In this document: piece after piece, positions 31,966-42,917 of the stretch
How positions within the stretch are numbered: position 1 is the first letter of the stretch
Layout of the letters: every line of letters starts with the position of its first letter
From: Alopecurus myosuroides
Taxonomy: Eukaryota; Streptophyta; Magnoliopsida; Poales; Poaceae
Assembly: GCA_028641055.1 (NCBI GenBank)
Contig: CM054062.1
Span: forward strand, 15,371,639 to 15,435,638
Reading direction: 5' to 3'
Length of the DNA stretch: 64,000 nucleotides
Notes under the pieces: generated by a model
Databases searched by the model: none
What the model saw: the letters and a program-made list of their open reading frames with translations, nothing else
Told to the model about the DNA's origin: nothing
Position numbers and translations under genes: made by a program

Positions 31966-32350
31966 TTGTTGGTGATGTGTAATAATAAACGTGTAATACA
32001 TGATCATAGTTCTTATAACGTAGTATGAACGAGATTTTGTTAGCCAAAATGATATTTATACATATTCTGTGATTATGAATGGAGTAGGTGCAAGTTTGAC
32101 CAATAATTTGTATTGATCGGTCAAAAGCTGGCAAGCATTGAGTGCTTGACAACTATGACCAGCCTGACTTCATTATTATTCCAACCAGCGGCACACCCAC
32201 CCACTTTTCTGTTTCTCTCTCCTCCATCTGTTGGTGATGTGTAATAATAAGCGTGGAATACATGATCATATAGTTCTGTTTGATCAGTATTTTGTATTGA
32301 CCGGTAAAAAGCTGACAACTATGACCAGCCCGACTTCATTATTATTCCAA
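31966..32350. repeat. Partial tandem duplication (about 263-bp offset)
   Basis: The words GTTGGTGATGTGTAATAATAA, ACATGATCATA, GACAACTATGACCAGCC and TTATTCCAACCAGCGGCACA occur in the same order at 31968-32198 and again at 32230-32362. Confidence 0.8.
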
Positions 32351-32486
32351 CCAGCGGCACATCCACCCGAGTATGAGATAACTGTAGGCAGATATTGCAG
32401 GAACACTTCGAAGTGATAGTACGGATACCATCCTGACAGATATCCTTAAAATAGAAATAGATCTTCGGTACTACCTTGGAGTTCAA

Positions 32487-32993
32487 ATGACGCAAAGGGT
32501 TGCACCTCTGCGGTTACTTTGGCAAGCTGCTAATGCATACACTCCTGCACTGTTTGAGATTTTCAGATTAGAATTTGAATTGATCTTGGATTGCGTGGTC
32601 TATAACTGTGGCGAAATTGGACCCATATCCGAGTATGAGATAACTGTCAAAAACAGGCGTCGGGGTCATTTTGTTAGATTCGACTTATCAGAATACATTT
32701 GTAGCTGCAAGAAGTTTGAAAATGTAGGTCTTCCGTGTTGCCAGGTACTGAAGGTTCTTGAGATCAGAAATATCAAAGAAATTCCACCACACTATGTTTT
32801 GAAAAGAGGGCGAAAGAATGCTCAGAGTAAACCTTCGAAGGAAAACTATGGTTTTTCTGTTGTAGACGAAGATCTCAAATTCACCGTGTCAATAAGGTAC
32901 AACTCGCTTTGTCGAACTTTATATAAATCACCCGGGATGCCTTGTATGCTCTGGACTAACTCGGAAGATCACGAGAGAAAACAAAAATTGTAA
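32487..32993 (+). pseudogene. FAR1/FHY3-like fragment with SWIM zinc finger
   Basis: An open frame of 168 codons contains a SWIM-type finger near residues 70-90 (YICSCKKFENVGLPCCQVL), followed by the family's IPPHYVLKRGRKNA. FAR1-related proteins are domesticated Mutator-type transposases that act as transcription factors; the SWIM finger lies near their C-terminus. The N-terminal DNA-binding and transposase domains are absent. The last zinc ligand, normally His, is Gln (CCQVL), so zinc binding is doubtful. The first codons are a chance extension. It lies inside CACTA-2, so capture by the transposon is likely. Confidence 0.7.
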
Positions 32994-33236
32994 CATTTTT
33001 ATATTCAAATTATATACAAATGGTAAAATAATTAATAGTTTCAATAGTTAGAATAATTATTTAGTTAAACGAAAAATGGATTTAAATTAGTTATGCAAAT
33101 TCTAGCATTTTTCATGTTGGAATTTTTGTCAAATTCGAAAGTATATAGAAGTTGTTAATGTGCAAACTTAACCATTCTCAAATTTTGGCGCTAAAATTTT
33201 TTGGGCGCGCAGGGTGCCACCGAAATTCGAAATTAG

Positions 33237-33311
33237 TTTTTGGTCCCGGTCCGTCGTACCAACCGGGACCAAAGGGGCTCTAGTCCCGGTTGGTGGCACG
33301 GGCCGGGAGTA
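33237..33311. promoter_or_regulatory. Internal GTCCCGG repeat block of CACTA-2
   Basis: Inverted pairs such as GGTCCCGGTCCGTCG and CCAACCGGGACCAAAG lie here, 2 kb from the right tip. A TATA box follows within 15 bp (33324-33331). Confidence 0.6.
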
Positions 33312-33323
33312 GAGGCCCAGGTG

Positions 33324-33331
33324 TATAAATA
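33324..33331 (+). promoter_or_regulatory. TATA box after the CACTA-2 internal block
   Basis: GTGTATAAATATCTC. The first ATG downstream (MAWRSPAGG, 33377) meets a stop after 12 codons, so the gene it served looks truncated. Confidence 0.5.
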
Positions 33332-33496
33332 TCTCGGCCCTCTCTCCAGGCCGAGCGACCACTTAGGACAGCGGACATGGCTTGGCGAAGCCCTGCCGGC
33401 GGCGGGAACGAGTAGGAAGATCCCGTCGGCGGTGGTTCCGCCGGCGGGGTTGGGCTAGGGACACGTTGGACTAGGGACACAAATATATATTAAAAA

Positions 33497-33612
33497 AAGG
33501 CCCAGGGGCCTTGCTTACATATAGGGGGCGGCGCGGCCACAGGCGGCCGGCCGTGCTTACATTATAGGGGGCGGCGGCGGCGCGGCGACAGGCGGCCGGC
33601 CGTTTCTTGGGG
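33497..33612. repeat. GC-rich tandem repeat in CACTA-2
   Basis: Two copies of a roughly 58-bp unit with GCTTACAT, TAGGGGGCGGC and CAGGCGGCCGGCCGT. It lies where the 3' end of the minus-strand gene would be. Confidence 0.6.
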
Positions 33613-33873
33613 GGGTGGGTAGCTTAGCCTAGGGGGGGGCGCACCGGCGCCGGCCTACTCCTCCTCGTCGGAGGAGATGCAGTGGTAGGGTGGTGCCTGC
33701 CACAGGTGGGCAGGCAGCTGGGGCGGGCCCGCCGGTGGCTGCGGAGGCATCAGGGGCGCGTGCGGCGGTGGCGGGGGCAGCACCTCCTGCTGTGGCGGGG
33801 GCAGCTCCTCCGGCGACCATACGCCGCCGGTCCAGGCCCAGGTCATCCCGTACTCCAGGCCGGGGGGCAGCGG

Positions 33874-34671
33874 CTATGGCGGCGGTTGGTCCTCGGAGGC
33901 CTCCAGGTCGGCGTTCATTACCTGCCACCAAGGGGCAGGCGCCGCAGGGGGCGGGGGTGGCATGGCTGCGCCGTCGGCGGCAGCGGCGGCCAGGACCGCC
34001 TCCCACAGCTTGACCTCGTCCTCGAGGAGGGAGCGGCGGGAGGCCTCGTAGGCCTCCTCCAAGCCGGCCTGGAGCTCGGGGTCGTCGTCCTCGGGGATGG
34101 CGTCGCCGATGTCCTCAAGGAGCCACAGCTCTGGCTCCCTGCCCGGCGGCGGCGCGGGGTAGTCTTCGGTGCTCACCTCCTCGGCTGTGGGGATGTAGGA
34201 GCGGCGGCACTGCTCGTGCTCCTGCTGGAGCCAGGTGGCCCAGTAGGGGGAGCTCCGCGCGTACGCGCGATCCCTGAGAAGGCGGGCCGGCAGGAGCGCG
34301 CGCCGGCGGTCGATCTCCTCGCCCAGGGCCTCTCTGCTGGACGGGGCCGGCGGCACGGTAATGCGCTGCGCGTTCAGGTGCCAGCCGTTCGGAAGGTGGA
34401 CGTCCGGCCAGAACACCGGCGTGGCGCGTTCCCAGTGCCACTCGGCCTCCTCCTTCCGGACGTACCAGCGGAAGCGCTTGCCCTTGGGCGCGGCGCGGGG
34501 CGGCGCGCGTGACGCCGGAGGCGGAGCGGGGACGCGCGGCTGCCCGCCGATGCGGACGCCTCCCGGGCCGAAGCCGAAGGCCTCCGCCGGCGGCGGTGGA
34601 ACGCCGGAGCGCGCGCCGCTCGAGGACCCGGCCTCGTGGTCGTTCCGGGGGCGCTTGAACCAGCGGGACAT
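33874..34671 (-). CDS. CACTA-2 cargo protein of unknown function, 265 aa
   Basis: Starts MSRWFKRPRNDHEAG at 34671 and is open to 33874. A Pro-rich N-terminal third is followed by VFWPDVHLPNGWHLNAQR, VPPAP, a basic helix (EEIDRRRALLPARLLRD), SPYWATWL, then an acidic helical half rich in Glu and Leu and a Pro-rich tail. The order GW-x-L-x-A ... VPP-x-P ... basic helix ... W recurs in the product at 47302-47837, so the two belong to one family carried by these transposons. No enzyme motif or membrane segment was seen. The subterminal block of the right tip lies upstream and is the probable promoter. Confidence 0.6.
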   Translation of the reverse strand: MSRWFKRPRNDHEAGSSSGARSGVPPPPAEAFGFGPGGVRIGGQPRVPAPPPASRAPPRAAPKGKRFRWYVRKEEAEWHWERATPVFWPDVHLPNGWHLNAQRITVPPAPSSREALGEEIDRRRALLPARLLRDRAYARSSPYWATWLQQEHEQCRRSYIPTAEEVSTEDYPAPPPGREPELWLLEDIGDAIPEDDDPELQAGLEEAYEASRRSLLEDEVKLWEAVLAAAAADGAAMPPPPPAAPAPWWQVMNADLEASEDQPPP

Positions 34672-35165
34672 GGTGGCTAGGGTTGATTTGGCTGGGGCGC
34701 GGCCGGGGTGGATGGGCTGTACGGGCGGCGGGGGCCCTTTAAAAAGGACCCGGGGGAGGCTGGCATGCCAACCGGCGGCCGGAACATGGCGGCGGTTGCA
34801 GGCGGCCATGAATGCGGGGGGGGGGAGCCGAGGCGTGGCGGCGGTTGCAGCTGGCCACGCGCGCGTGGGGAAGTGGAGGGGGCGGGAAGACGAGGCGAGC
34901 CAGCCACTAGGCCGCTGGCCAGTGGCCCCTTTTGACCCCTGCGAACCGTTGACCGAATATAATAAAAGACGCGGGCCAGTGGGCCCTTTTGACCAAAAAA
35001 TGTGGCCAGTGGGCTTAATTAAAGACGTGGGCCTGGACGCGGTTGGGGAAGGGGAGGCCGGTTGGGGATTGCAAGAGAGGAGCCAAAAAAAACGAAACGA
35101 AAAAAACCTGCCGCGGCAGGGGAAAATTGGCGGAATATATATTTTTTCAAAAAAGGTATCCATCA

Positions 35166-35366
35166 TGGTCCCTAAAACGAACCGGGACGAACTCCCTGGC
35201 CGTCCCTGGCCCAGGTTCGCCACGTGGGCCATCCTTACCATCCCGGGTCCTGGCACAACCGGGACCAATGGGGGAAGGCCATTTGTCCCGCCTAGCCCAT
35301 CCCGGTTGCACAACCGGGACAACTGGCCCTTACGACCCGGGACAAATGGCCCTGTTTCCACTAGTG
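35166..35366. repeat. Right subterminal block and tip of CACTA-2
   Basis: Words such as AACCGGGAC, CCCGGTTGC and GGGACAAATGG repeat in both directions up to the tip GTTTCCACTAGTG. Confidence 0.8.
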
Positions 35367-35862
35367 ACGAGAGGGGGATGTTGGAATATATATTGTCCGC
35401 TCTTCTCTATAAGTTCGAACTTTTGAGTGTATCATTCTACAACTAATGTGTAAGTTTGTTGTATTTTACAGACATGCATAATCTGGTATTTGTAGTATTT
35501 TCCTTCTCAACTTTTCTAGAGAGAGCCTGTTCGATCTTGCCATTGTACACTCGACGAGCTTTGCATTATCTACTTCCTGCACATGTGCTCGGCTGCTCGC
35601 TGCACTGTGAGAATGATCCGTTCAGGGCAGAGAAAAACAAGCTCGATGTTGGCATGATACCATCCTTTCCACGTATGGACGTGGTCATGTACAGCCTTCG
35701 GTGCGCTTTTACCAGTCTTGGTCGTCCCGAAATAAGTGGTACTTTTGGTCTTACATTATTACTATGCAAAATATACTCCCTTTAATTTATACTACACTAA
35801 AACATGTATACATATATCCATATTTGGATAAATAGAAGTCATGTATTTAGAGCGGAGTATTA
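35367..35862. other. Spacer between CACTA-2 and CACTA-3
   Basis: No recognised gene. A frame at 35456-35785 (CSLHCENDPFRAEKNKLDVG) is not one I recognise and has no supporting context. The last 85 bases (from 35776, ACTCCCTTTAAT, to GCGGAGTA at 35859) look like a short, decayed Stowaway MITE. Confidence 0.4.
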
Positions 35863-36451
35863 CACTAGTGGAAACAGAGCCATTTGTCCCGGTTCGTAAG
35901 TGTCATTTGTCCCGGTTGTGCAACTGGGATGGGCCAGCCGGGACAAATGGCCCTCCCCCATTGGTCCCGGTTGTGCCAGGACCCGGCACAAATGGCCATT
36001 ACCACGTGGTGAATCTGGCCAGGGGCATTAGTTCCGGTTCGTAACACGAACCGGGATGAATCACTGGTAGAAAAAAGGCCTTCCATACGCCCCCATTAGT
36101 CCCCAAACTTCGCGCCCCGTGACTAAAGGGGTTTTAGTCCCGGGTCGGGAGGAGACCCGCGACAGAAGGTCATGCGTCGTTGGTTGGGAAGCGCGTGGGA
36201 GGCGCGTGGAGGGCTTTAATTCCGGTTGGCGTCGCCACCCGCGACTAATGATCCAGTCCGCTGGCCTCCCTGCCTTTAGTCCCGGTTGGCCTGGCCACCC
36301 GGGACTAAAGATACAAACTGCTTGCCTCCCGCGCGGCGGTTTTATTCGCGAGCGAGAGGCAGAAGGGCGCCATTGCTACAGTGCGCATCCGAGTCTCTGT
36401 TTCTTCTTCTCTCTTCTCTTACTCTCTTCGATCTTCCTCCACCAAGCACCC

Positions 36452-37160
36452 ATGGATGAAGTTTGGGAGACTGTCCGTGTGGCCACACCATGCGGCAAGA
36501 GTCTCGATGTGGCCTACACCAATAATTGCGAGAGGCTCCCCGGTCTTTTTGAGCATTTCGGCTATCTCTATGAACAATCCGATGAAGACCATAGGTTCTT
36601 CGGGCTTGATCTAGAGTATACGGCGGATCAACGGGATGTTTCCGTCATCCAGATTACGCTCAAGGAGTTCGTTTTGGTCTTTCAATGGTCAAGGTAACGC
36701 ACACGTACAATCTTGCATTTTCGATTTGTTTGTTGCATCTGAAGAATACATGTGATGCAACATATCTAACACGTTCTATTTTTGTTGTTGCAGTAGTTCA
36801 AAGGATTCTACGGCCCTTCTTGATTTTCTTGTCAACATGGGGTACGACTTCTGCAGTGTTGACATCACTCAAGACCGGCAGAAGTTGATGCGATTGGGTA
36901 TTGTGATACCTGAAGATCACTACATTGATCTTCAGGATCTTATCCATTTTGATGATTTGTTCGGTCACAAGACCGGGATGGCTTCGATGGCAACCGCCTT
37001 CATCCACGCCGACTACAATACCATGAAGTCTGGTTTCCCCTCCAAGAATCACAGGCGTTGGGGGAAGACCCCACTGGAGCGGACCAACCTCAACTATGCA
37101 GCCATAGATGCATACGTTTCCTACGAGTTGTTCCGCATCTACTCGACGGAGCTCGAGTAG
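36452..37160 (+). CDS. DEDDy 3'-5' exonuclease-like protein (WRN/RNase D type), two exons
   Basis: Exon 1 is 36452-36693 and exon 2 is 36794-37160, joined across AAG|GTAACG and TTGTTGCAG|TAG; the join gives 202 codons without a stop. All four DEDD positions are visible: Asp53 and Glu55 in FFGLDLEYT, Asp108 in SVDITQDRQKL, and Tyr182 and Asp186 in NYAAIDAYVSYEL, the Y-x3-D form of the DEDDy subfamily. The family removes nucleotides from 3' ends of DNA or RNA using two metal ions. The protein is the exonuclease domain alone, without helicase or HRDC parts. The gene begins 140 bp after the left subterminal block of CACTA-4, which probably serves as promoter. Capture from a host gene is likely because the intron is kept. 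Expression is unknown. Confidence 0.85.
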
Positions 37161-37690
37161 ATGGTGTTTGTACCACATGTCTTGCGTTCGATATCTTGCG
37201 TTCGATATATGCATGTAATGGATATATATTAGTATGTAATGGATATTATTTCTATATTAATTCGTAGCTATATTATTTCTATATTATGTCAAACACACAT
37301 TTCAAAACAAAACAAACAAAAACACATCAAGAAAACAAACAATAACACATCAAGAAAACAAAACAGGAAAACTACCGTTTCTAAATTAATCTAAGCCATA
37401 GATGCATACGTTTCCTACGAGTTGTTCCGCATCTACTCGACGGAGCTCGAGTAGATGGTGTTTGTGTACCGCATCTTGCGTTCGATATATGCATGTAATG
37501 GATATATTAGTATGTAATGGATACATATTATTATGTAATGGATATTATTTCTATATTAATTCCTAGCTATACTATTTCTATATTATGTTAAACACACATT
37601 TCAAAACAAACAAACAAAAACACATCAAGAAAACAAACAAAAAACACATCAAGAAAACAAACAAAAACACATCAAGAAAACATATATCTA
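37101..37690. repeat. 294-bp tandem duplication of the exonuclease 3' end
   Basis: The last 20 codons, the stop and the downstream sequence (37101-37394) are repeated from 37395. The copy reproduces GCCATAGATGCATACG, ACGGAGCTCGAGTAG and the AACACATCAAGAAAAC motif. The real stop is the first one (37158-37160). Confidence 0.85.
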
Positions 37691-37774
37691 GTCAATACCA
37701 AACTCATCCAGTTGGATTTACTTCAAAATACATTTTTGAACTCATTCTAAAAATAATAGAAGAGCCTACTGGTC

Positions 37775-38085
37775 TTTTTAAGATTTTAAAATGAATTGGT
37801 ATTATTTTTCTTAATTTTTTCATATATTATTTGTATTTTTAAGATTTTAAAATGAATTAGTTTTATTTTTCTTAATTTTTGGTACATTATTTGTATTTTT
37901 AAGTTTTTAAAATGAATTAGTTTTATTTTTCTTTATTTTTTGATATATTATTTGTATTTTTAAGATTTTAAAATGAATTAGTTTTATATTTCTTTATTTT
38001 TTGATATATTATTTGTATTTTTAAGATTTTAAAATGAATTAGTTTTATTTTTCTTTATTTTTTGATATATTAATAGTATTTTTAG
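37775..38085. repeat. About 60-bp AT-rich tandem array, five copies
   Basis: Unit words TTTTTAAGATTTTAAAATG, AATTAGTTTTATTTTTCTT and GATATATTATTTG repeat five times, with the first copy most diverged. Confidence 0.9.
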
Positions 38086-38271
38086 AAATAATACAAATTA
38101 AAAAGTTAATGTTTATTTATTTATTCAAAATTATTAATTACATCATTACTTTTGTTTATTAAAAGATTTATTTGAAATTCAAACAATAAAGAAATGTGGC
38201 ATCGACCAACATGTTGATAGGATTGATATGATACTACTATCACATACATGCGTGCGAAACACTTGGATGCG

Positions 38272-38350
38272 GGACGGGATGGAACTCGGAAGTTAAGCGT
38301 GCTAGTGCTAGAGTAGTGGGAGGATGGGTGACCGAGCGGGAAGTTTGACC
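38272..38350 (+). pseudogene. 5S rRNA-derived sequence
   Basis: GAAGTTAAGCGTGCT, AGAGTAGTG, AGGATGGGTGACC and GGGAAGT follow in the order and spacing of the 3' two thirds of plant 5S rRNA, covering the internal promoter (A box, intermediate element, C box). The 5' part of the gene is replaced and the last stem is not paired, so it is not a functional 5S gene. It may be a piece of a 5S-derived SINE or a captured fragment. Confidence 0.8.
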
Positions 38351-38818
38351 ACGAGTAAGTAATTTGACTAGAGATAATAGTAGTTAGACACTAAGCAAAT
38401 AATACAAATTCTGGAAAAAAAAGGAGTGAAAAATTGGAGGGAAAAAAGGGAGTGAAAAATAATTAGAAACCCAAATGAATTAAAGAAATTACGAAATAAT
38501 GTTTAGTCCCGGTTCGTGTGGCCAACCGGGACTAAAGGTCCTCCGCCCCCCGGCTCACGCCACCCGCCCACGTGGCCGGGCCTTTAGCCGCGGTTCGGAA
38601 GAGGCCGGGATTAATGGGGGGGCCTTTAGTCGCGCCTATTTAGTCCCGGTTGCGCGGCCGGGATTAATGGGCCTGGCGAACCGGGACTGTAGGCCTATTT
38701 TCTACCAGTGAATGCCTCCTCTACCACGGCAGAGTTTTTTTTCGCTTTATTGTTTTCCTTCTTATTTTCTGTTTTGCGATCAATTCTATTTTACGATACC
38801 CCTGTCACCATACACTGA

Positions 38819-38962
38819 TAAGGAGCCTTGGTGGCCCCTCCCTGGACCTCCCAGATCCCAGGAGAAGAGAGGAGCCCGGTGGCCTTCCCCGGACCTCCCG
38901 GATCCCACGAGAAAAGAAGAGCCTCGGTGGCCCCTCCCCGGACCTCCCGGATCCCACGAGTG
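38819..38962. repeat. About 48-bp minisatellite, three copies
   Basis: Units of GGAGCC(T/C)(T/C)GGTGGCC with CCGGACCTCCCGGATCCCA and GAGAA(A/G)AG, the third ending in GAGTGAATAAG. Confidence 0.85.
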
Positions 38963-39060
38963 AATAAGTAATACATATATATAGAAAAATAATGAACACT
39001 TATATTACAGAAGCTAAGTATATCGAGCATATTACATGACCGATGGAATGAATTACAAAA

Positions 39061-42000
39061 TCAAATTTAGTTCCAACCGGCGCTATAGTACTCTCCATTT
39101 ACATTTAGGACCTCTGCATCTAAGAAGCCCGCAATTTCCTCCTGAATTGCTCGTATGCGGTCCCTTGGTAGAAGATCGTCCCGGAGCCGTGCGATCTAAT
39201 ATAAAGAAGAGTGGTCAATATATATTAATGAAACTAAGTAACTTAAATAGATGGTAATAAGAAAAATTGACGACTGACGTACATGAAGGTGGTTTAAATC
39301 TCTGCCCTTGGGACAGGTCGTCTAACGAATGAACTCGCAGACGTAGTATCCACACAAGTGATTCCCGTCTCCCTGTTGCAAGCACTTTACGAGAACATGG
39401 TTTCAATCAAAATAATAATCAACCTGCCATGATAATGGTATCGACACTAGAATCAAGGAGATGCGCGGATCTAGATAGTAGTACTTACTTCCACAATCTC
39501 AAATGTAAGCTCTGATGTCCATTCACCAGGAGCCTTTTTTGTGAACCTCTTCCAAACGCTGTCCGGGAAAGAAAAAAGAATAAAAAGAGTTAGAAATTAC
39601 TTGATATCCGAAAATGAAACAAAGTAGTCGATATATATAGTGCCATATATAAAGAGTGAAATTAATAAAGATTGAAATTACCGCTGGATCATTTCCTGCA
39701 TGTCCGCCCACATCGCTAGGGGTTTACGTTTTGGGTCCATTACCAGTACTTTTCCTTTATGAACTTGAAAGATTAGCAGAATATAGTGGAAGCTGCGCAC
39801 GCAGAACTCATCAATTATACACTGAACATCGAGTATTAAGAAAAACAGAATGTGTACAATACAGTAACACTCACTTGAAGTTGTAAGGAAACAATATTTC
39901 CCGTCGGTGTTGTTGAAACCTTATTGCACTCAGAATGTTAGAGAAATAAGTACTTACAGATAATAGGCACTAACGATAGATTTGTCGAGTGTCTGCTGCT
40001 GGAATAACTGAAACAATTCGGAAAATTGAATCAGAACCATTCCATCTCCATACCCGTAGTGCTCGTCTCTAACTGCGAGACATATCCAGTCCCGAGATTT
40101 CGCAACGGCTTCCATATACCAACTATGCACTCTTCGCATTTTGGTTGGTAGATCCTTTAACTCCTCGGGTTTGACGAGAGGTTTCCCGAACTGGTATTTG
40201 TACGCACATTCATCTTCGGGGAAGTAGTCTACTGCTTGCATATACTCAGCAATGGACAAACCCGCAGCAGCTGCCCTGTCTGCTTATAGTGTTATAAACT
40301 CCGGATCAATTTGATCGTCAGCAATATTAGTGCTCGGCCCCACCTGGGTAATGGAAATCACTTTGAGCGGGGAGATGGATTGTTTTTTCTGCTCTCCGAG
40401 CTGGGCAACTGATTTCCCCCTTTTCCCGCCTGCGCTACTACTCTTCGTCGACCGCACCATTTCCGGGTGTGACTTCAGAATAGAGCGGTCATAGTCAGAT
40501 GACAGACTCGGCTCGGGTTGATGAAGAGTCTTCACCATTTTCCACGCTCGTTCTATATCTTCTTCGGTCTCGGGGAAATCTGTCTTTTTCTTCTCCTTCT
40601 GCTTCGCCTTCCATGCCTCGTATTCGTCCCTTGCGATTTCCTGGCTTTGCTCAGGAGTATAGTCGTAAGGTAACTTGGGTAACTTCTTTGGTACCTTCGG
40701 GAGGGGTGACCGTTGACGTTCGGGTGATTTTTTACGTTTCGGCAGAAACTTAGTGGGCGGAGAAGGCTGACGCAGCGGCGTAGGCGACCGCGCTGGAGAC
40801 GTGCACGGTGTAGGCGACCGCTGGAGACGGCATGCATGGCGGAGACGACCGTGCTGGAGACTGTTGCGCTGGAGAATGGGGAGGAGTCGATGGCCTTGCC
40901 GTCTGATTTGGAAGCACAATGCATTCCTTTAGCCATAGAACGGTCAACTTCTTGGCTTCTCCGAGTTCAGTCACCTCTCCGTCTTCACCTTCAGGGAATT
41001 CAAGCTTCACCCGCTCGAATCCGTTGACAACTTCATCGACCCAACAACAGCGTAGCCCCGTGGAACCGGAAGACTATGGTGAGTTGGTTCGTTCCCAATT
41101 GGTAAGACATAGCCGACCGCCGCCTTGATGGTTATATTTACGACCTTCACGTGGAGCTCACAGGTTGTCATCTCCGTGATATCATCCACCGGGTGTATCA
41201 TCGGCGGTGCATCATCACCTGGGAGCTGCGTGGACGCAATGCTGCTTTTCCGATGAGAATGTGCGGTGCAGGTAGCATCGACTTCAACTTCTACCATGTG
41301 TGGTACGCCGGTAAACACTAGCTGCTGGCTAAGTGTGTTAATTTTCTCCTCCTGCTGCATTGCTACATGCTGCGTCCGCTTTATCTGTTCTTCAAGTTGA
41401 CGCCTCCAGTTTGCCCGACTCTCTGCTTCAGCTGCCTCTGCGTCCTTTTTCCGTTGATGGCTTCTATCGGGGTATTTCTTTTTGCTGTCGTCAAACCCAG
41501 TACTCCACGGAGGATTTCCTTCTATGCCTCGTGTACGCCCTACATGTTCCTTATTCCCGAGGGCGCGTGTGAGCTCGTCGTTCTCTCTATCTGGCACAAA
41601 CTTCGCCTCTTTAACGTCCTTTATTGCGCTTCTCAGATCTTCTATGTGTAGAGGATTCTCTTTATGCCTTATGTTATAGATTGCATTTCCTTCGGCGCCC
41701 AACGTGCCCCCATGCCCGTAGAACCATGACCTTGTCCGCTCGACCCACAAGAACGGCTCGGGAGTGATCCCCTTCTCAAGCAGGTCGTTCTCCCATTTCT
41801 CCCACTTGGGCATCGAACCCTTGTAGCCAGCTTGCCCCATAACATGGTGATATACCTTTTTGGTGGCGTTTTTTTCATTTGTTTTTGACCTTTCCTGTGC
41901 ATTCTCTAACAGCTTGTACTTCACAAAGTCTGCCCATAAGATTTTATTTTCTCATACCCTTGAGTGAAATCTGGAGTCTTGCCCTTCTTAACAAAGTCAA

Positions 42001-42733
42001 GGTTCAATCTTTTCTTCCAGTTTTTGAATTGCTCGGCCATCTTTTTCAGAGTCCACGCCTTGACCTTTTCCAGTAACTCAAGTTTCTTTTTAGTAACATC
42101 AGCTTCACCATCTACCTCCTCATTCTCATCCGCCTCATTCTCGTCCACCTCCGGCAAGGGTAAGGTGAAATTACACATGATCTTTTTGAAAAGATGGTCT
42201 TTGGCTTTTTTGCTCACAAATGAAATTCCTTGTCTCCGCGGATCTTTTGGCTCATTCCACTCATGAACAGTGATCGGGATGTGATCCCTAACTAGCACTC
42301 CGCTTTGCTTCACAAATTTTCGGGCAACATCAGCAGGAAGCTCGGCTGCACCGTCTGCTCTGATCGTTTCGATCCTATATCTTTCTGTATCTTTCAACTT
42401 TTTTGTTGCGCCTCGTTTCGTCTTTTTTCGGTTGATATGCTTGAACCGGATGGCTAAAAATATAAAGAATGTTAATACATGTATATAGACAACGGATGCT
42501 TCATTAATTAACATATCTATATGCACCTCTGAGCCGGTGTTTGTAATTTGTACGGCTCCACCGGAGCCGTCGGCTGCTCCCTCACCGGAGCCGTCGGCTT
42601 CTCCCTCAGCAGAGTCGTCTCCTCGGGTTAGCTTCGGATCTCCCTCACCAGAGTCGTTCATTCACTGGCTCACATCGGTCTCTCCCTCGGGCCCGCGGAT
42701 TAAACCCTGGAGCAAGTTTTCCGCATCTTCGTC
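39061..42733 (-). pseudogene. Second gene of CACTA-3: coiled coil plus Ulp1/C48-type protease, broken
   Basis: Reads right to left from MEPRDEDAENLL (42733). A stop interrupts VSQ*MNDSGEG. The conserved core follows (VLVRDHIPITVHEWNEPKD; MPKWEKWENDLLEKGI), with a one-base shift near 41925, a Lys/Glu coiled coil, a Ser/Pro-rich linker with frame changes, then MRRVHSWYMEAVAKSRDWI and VLIQFSELFQLFQQQTLDKS (39954). Further exons carry FHYILLIFQVHKGKVLVMDP (His and Asp positions, about 39780-39700), WKRFTKKAPGEW with donor GTAAGT (about 39545-39490), GDGNHLCGYYVCEFIR followed by a TAG (about 39370-39320), and RIRAIQEEIAGFL (ends 39061). The protease Cys is present here, unlike in CACTA-1, but the nonsense codons and shifts make the gene dead. 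Confidence 0.75.
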
Positions 42734-42917
42734 TCTTGGCTCCATACTATTTATTCTGAAAATACACAAAAGGAGCAACATAATCATGAAATATTTAAAC
42801 GTATGATAATACACACCAAGAGTTACATAGCTCGGGTTCATTTTATTTAACCCTAATACATCACGATGTAATAATATCATCACTTATACATATTCATTAA
42901 AATATTTCTCAAACTAA

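Larger units (their letters stand above)
31670..35366. mobile_element. CACTA-2, left-truncated CACTA element
   Basis: The right tip is exact: inverted, it reads CACTAGTGGAAACAGGGCC, ending at 35366, and almost matches the CACTA-3 tip. A subterminal block of GGGAC/GTCCC words precedes it. The left tip is missing; homology to CACTA-3 (its transposase exon and intron) begins near 31670. No TSD partner for ACG (35367-35369) was found. Confidence 0.75.
36062..38710. mobile_element. CACTA-4, 2.6-kb non-autonomous CACTA nested in CACTA-3
   Basis: Tips CACTGGTAGAAAAAAGGCC (36062) and ATTTTCTACCAGTG (ends 38710), with TSD AAT (36059-36061 and 38711-38713). Subterminal TAGTCCCGG words lie at 36130-36315 and 38500-38700. 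It has no transposase. It carries a two-exon exonuclease gene, a tandem AT-rich array and a 5S rRNA-like piece. Confidence 0.93.

Noticed and set aside
34361..35446. 361-codon plus-strand frame
   Set aside because: It is the mirror of the GC-rich minus-strand gene and runs through the CACTA-2 tip; no domain.
35456..35785. Open frame with CSLHCENDPFRAEKNKLDVG considered as a host exon
   Set aside because: No family recognised, no convincing splice sites, and it ends in MITE-like sequence.
38272..38350. Functional 5S rRNA gene
   Set aside because: The 5' third and the closing stem are missing, and there is no terminator T run in place.
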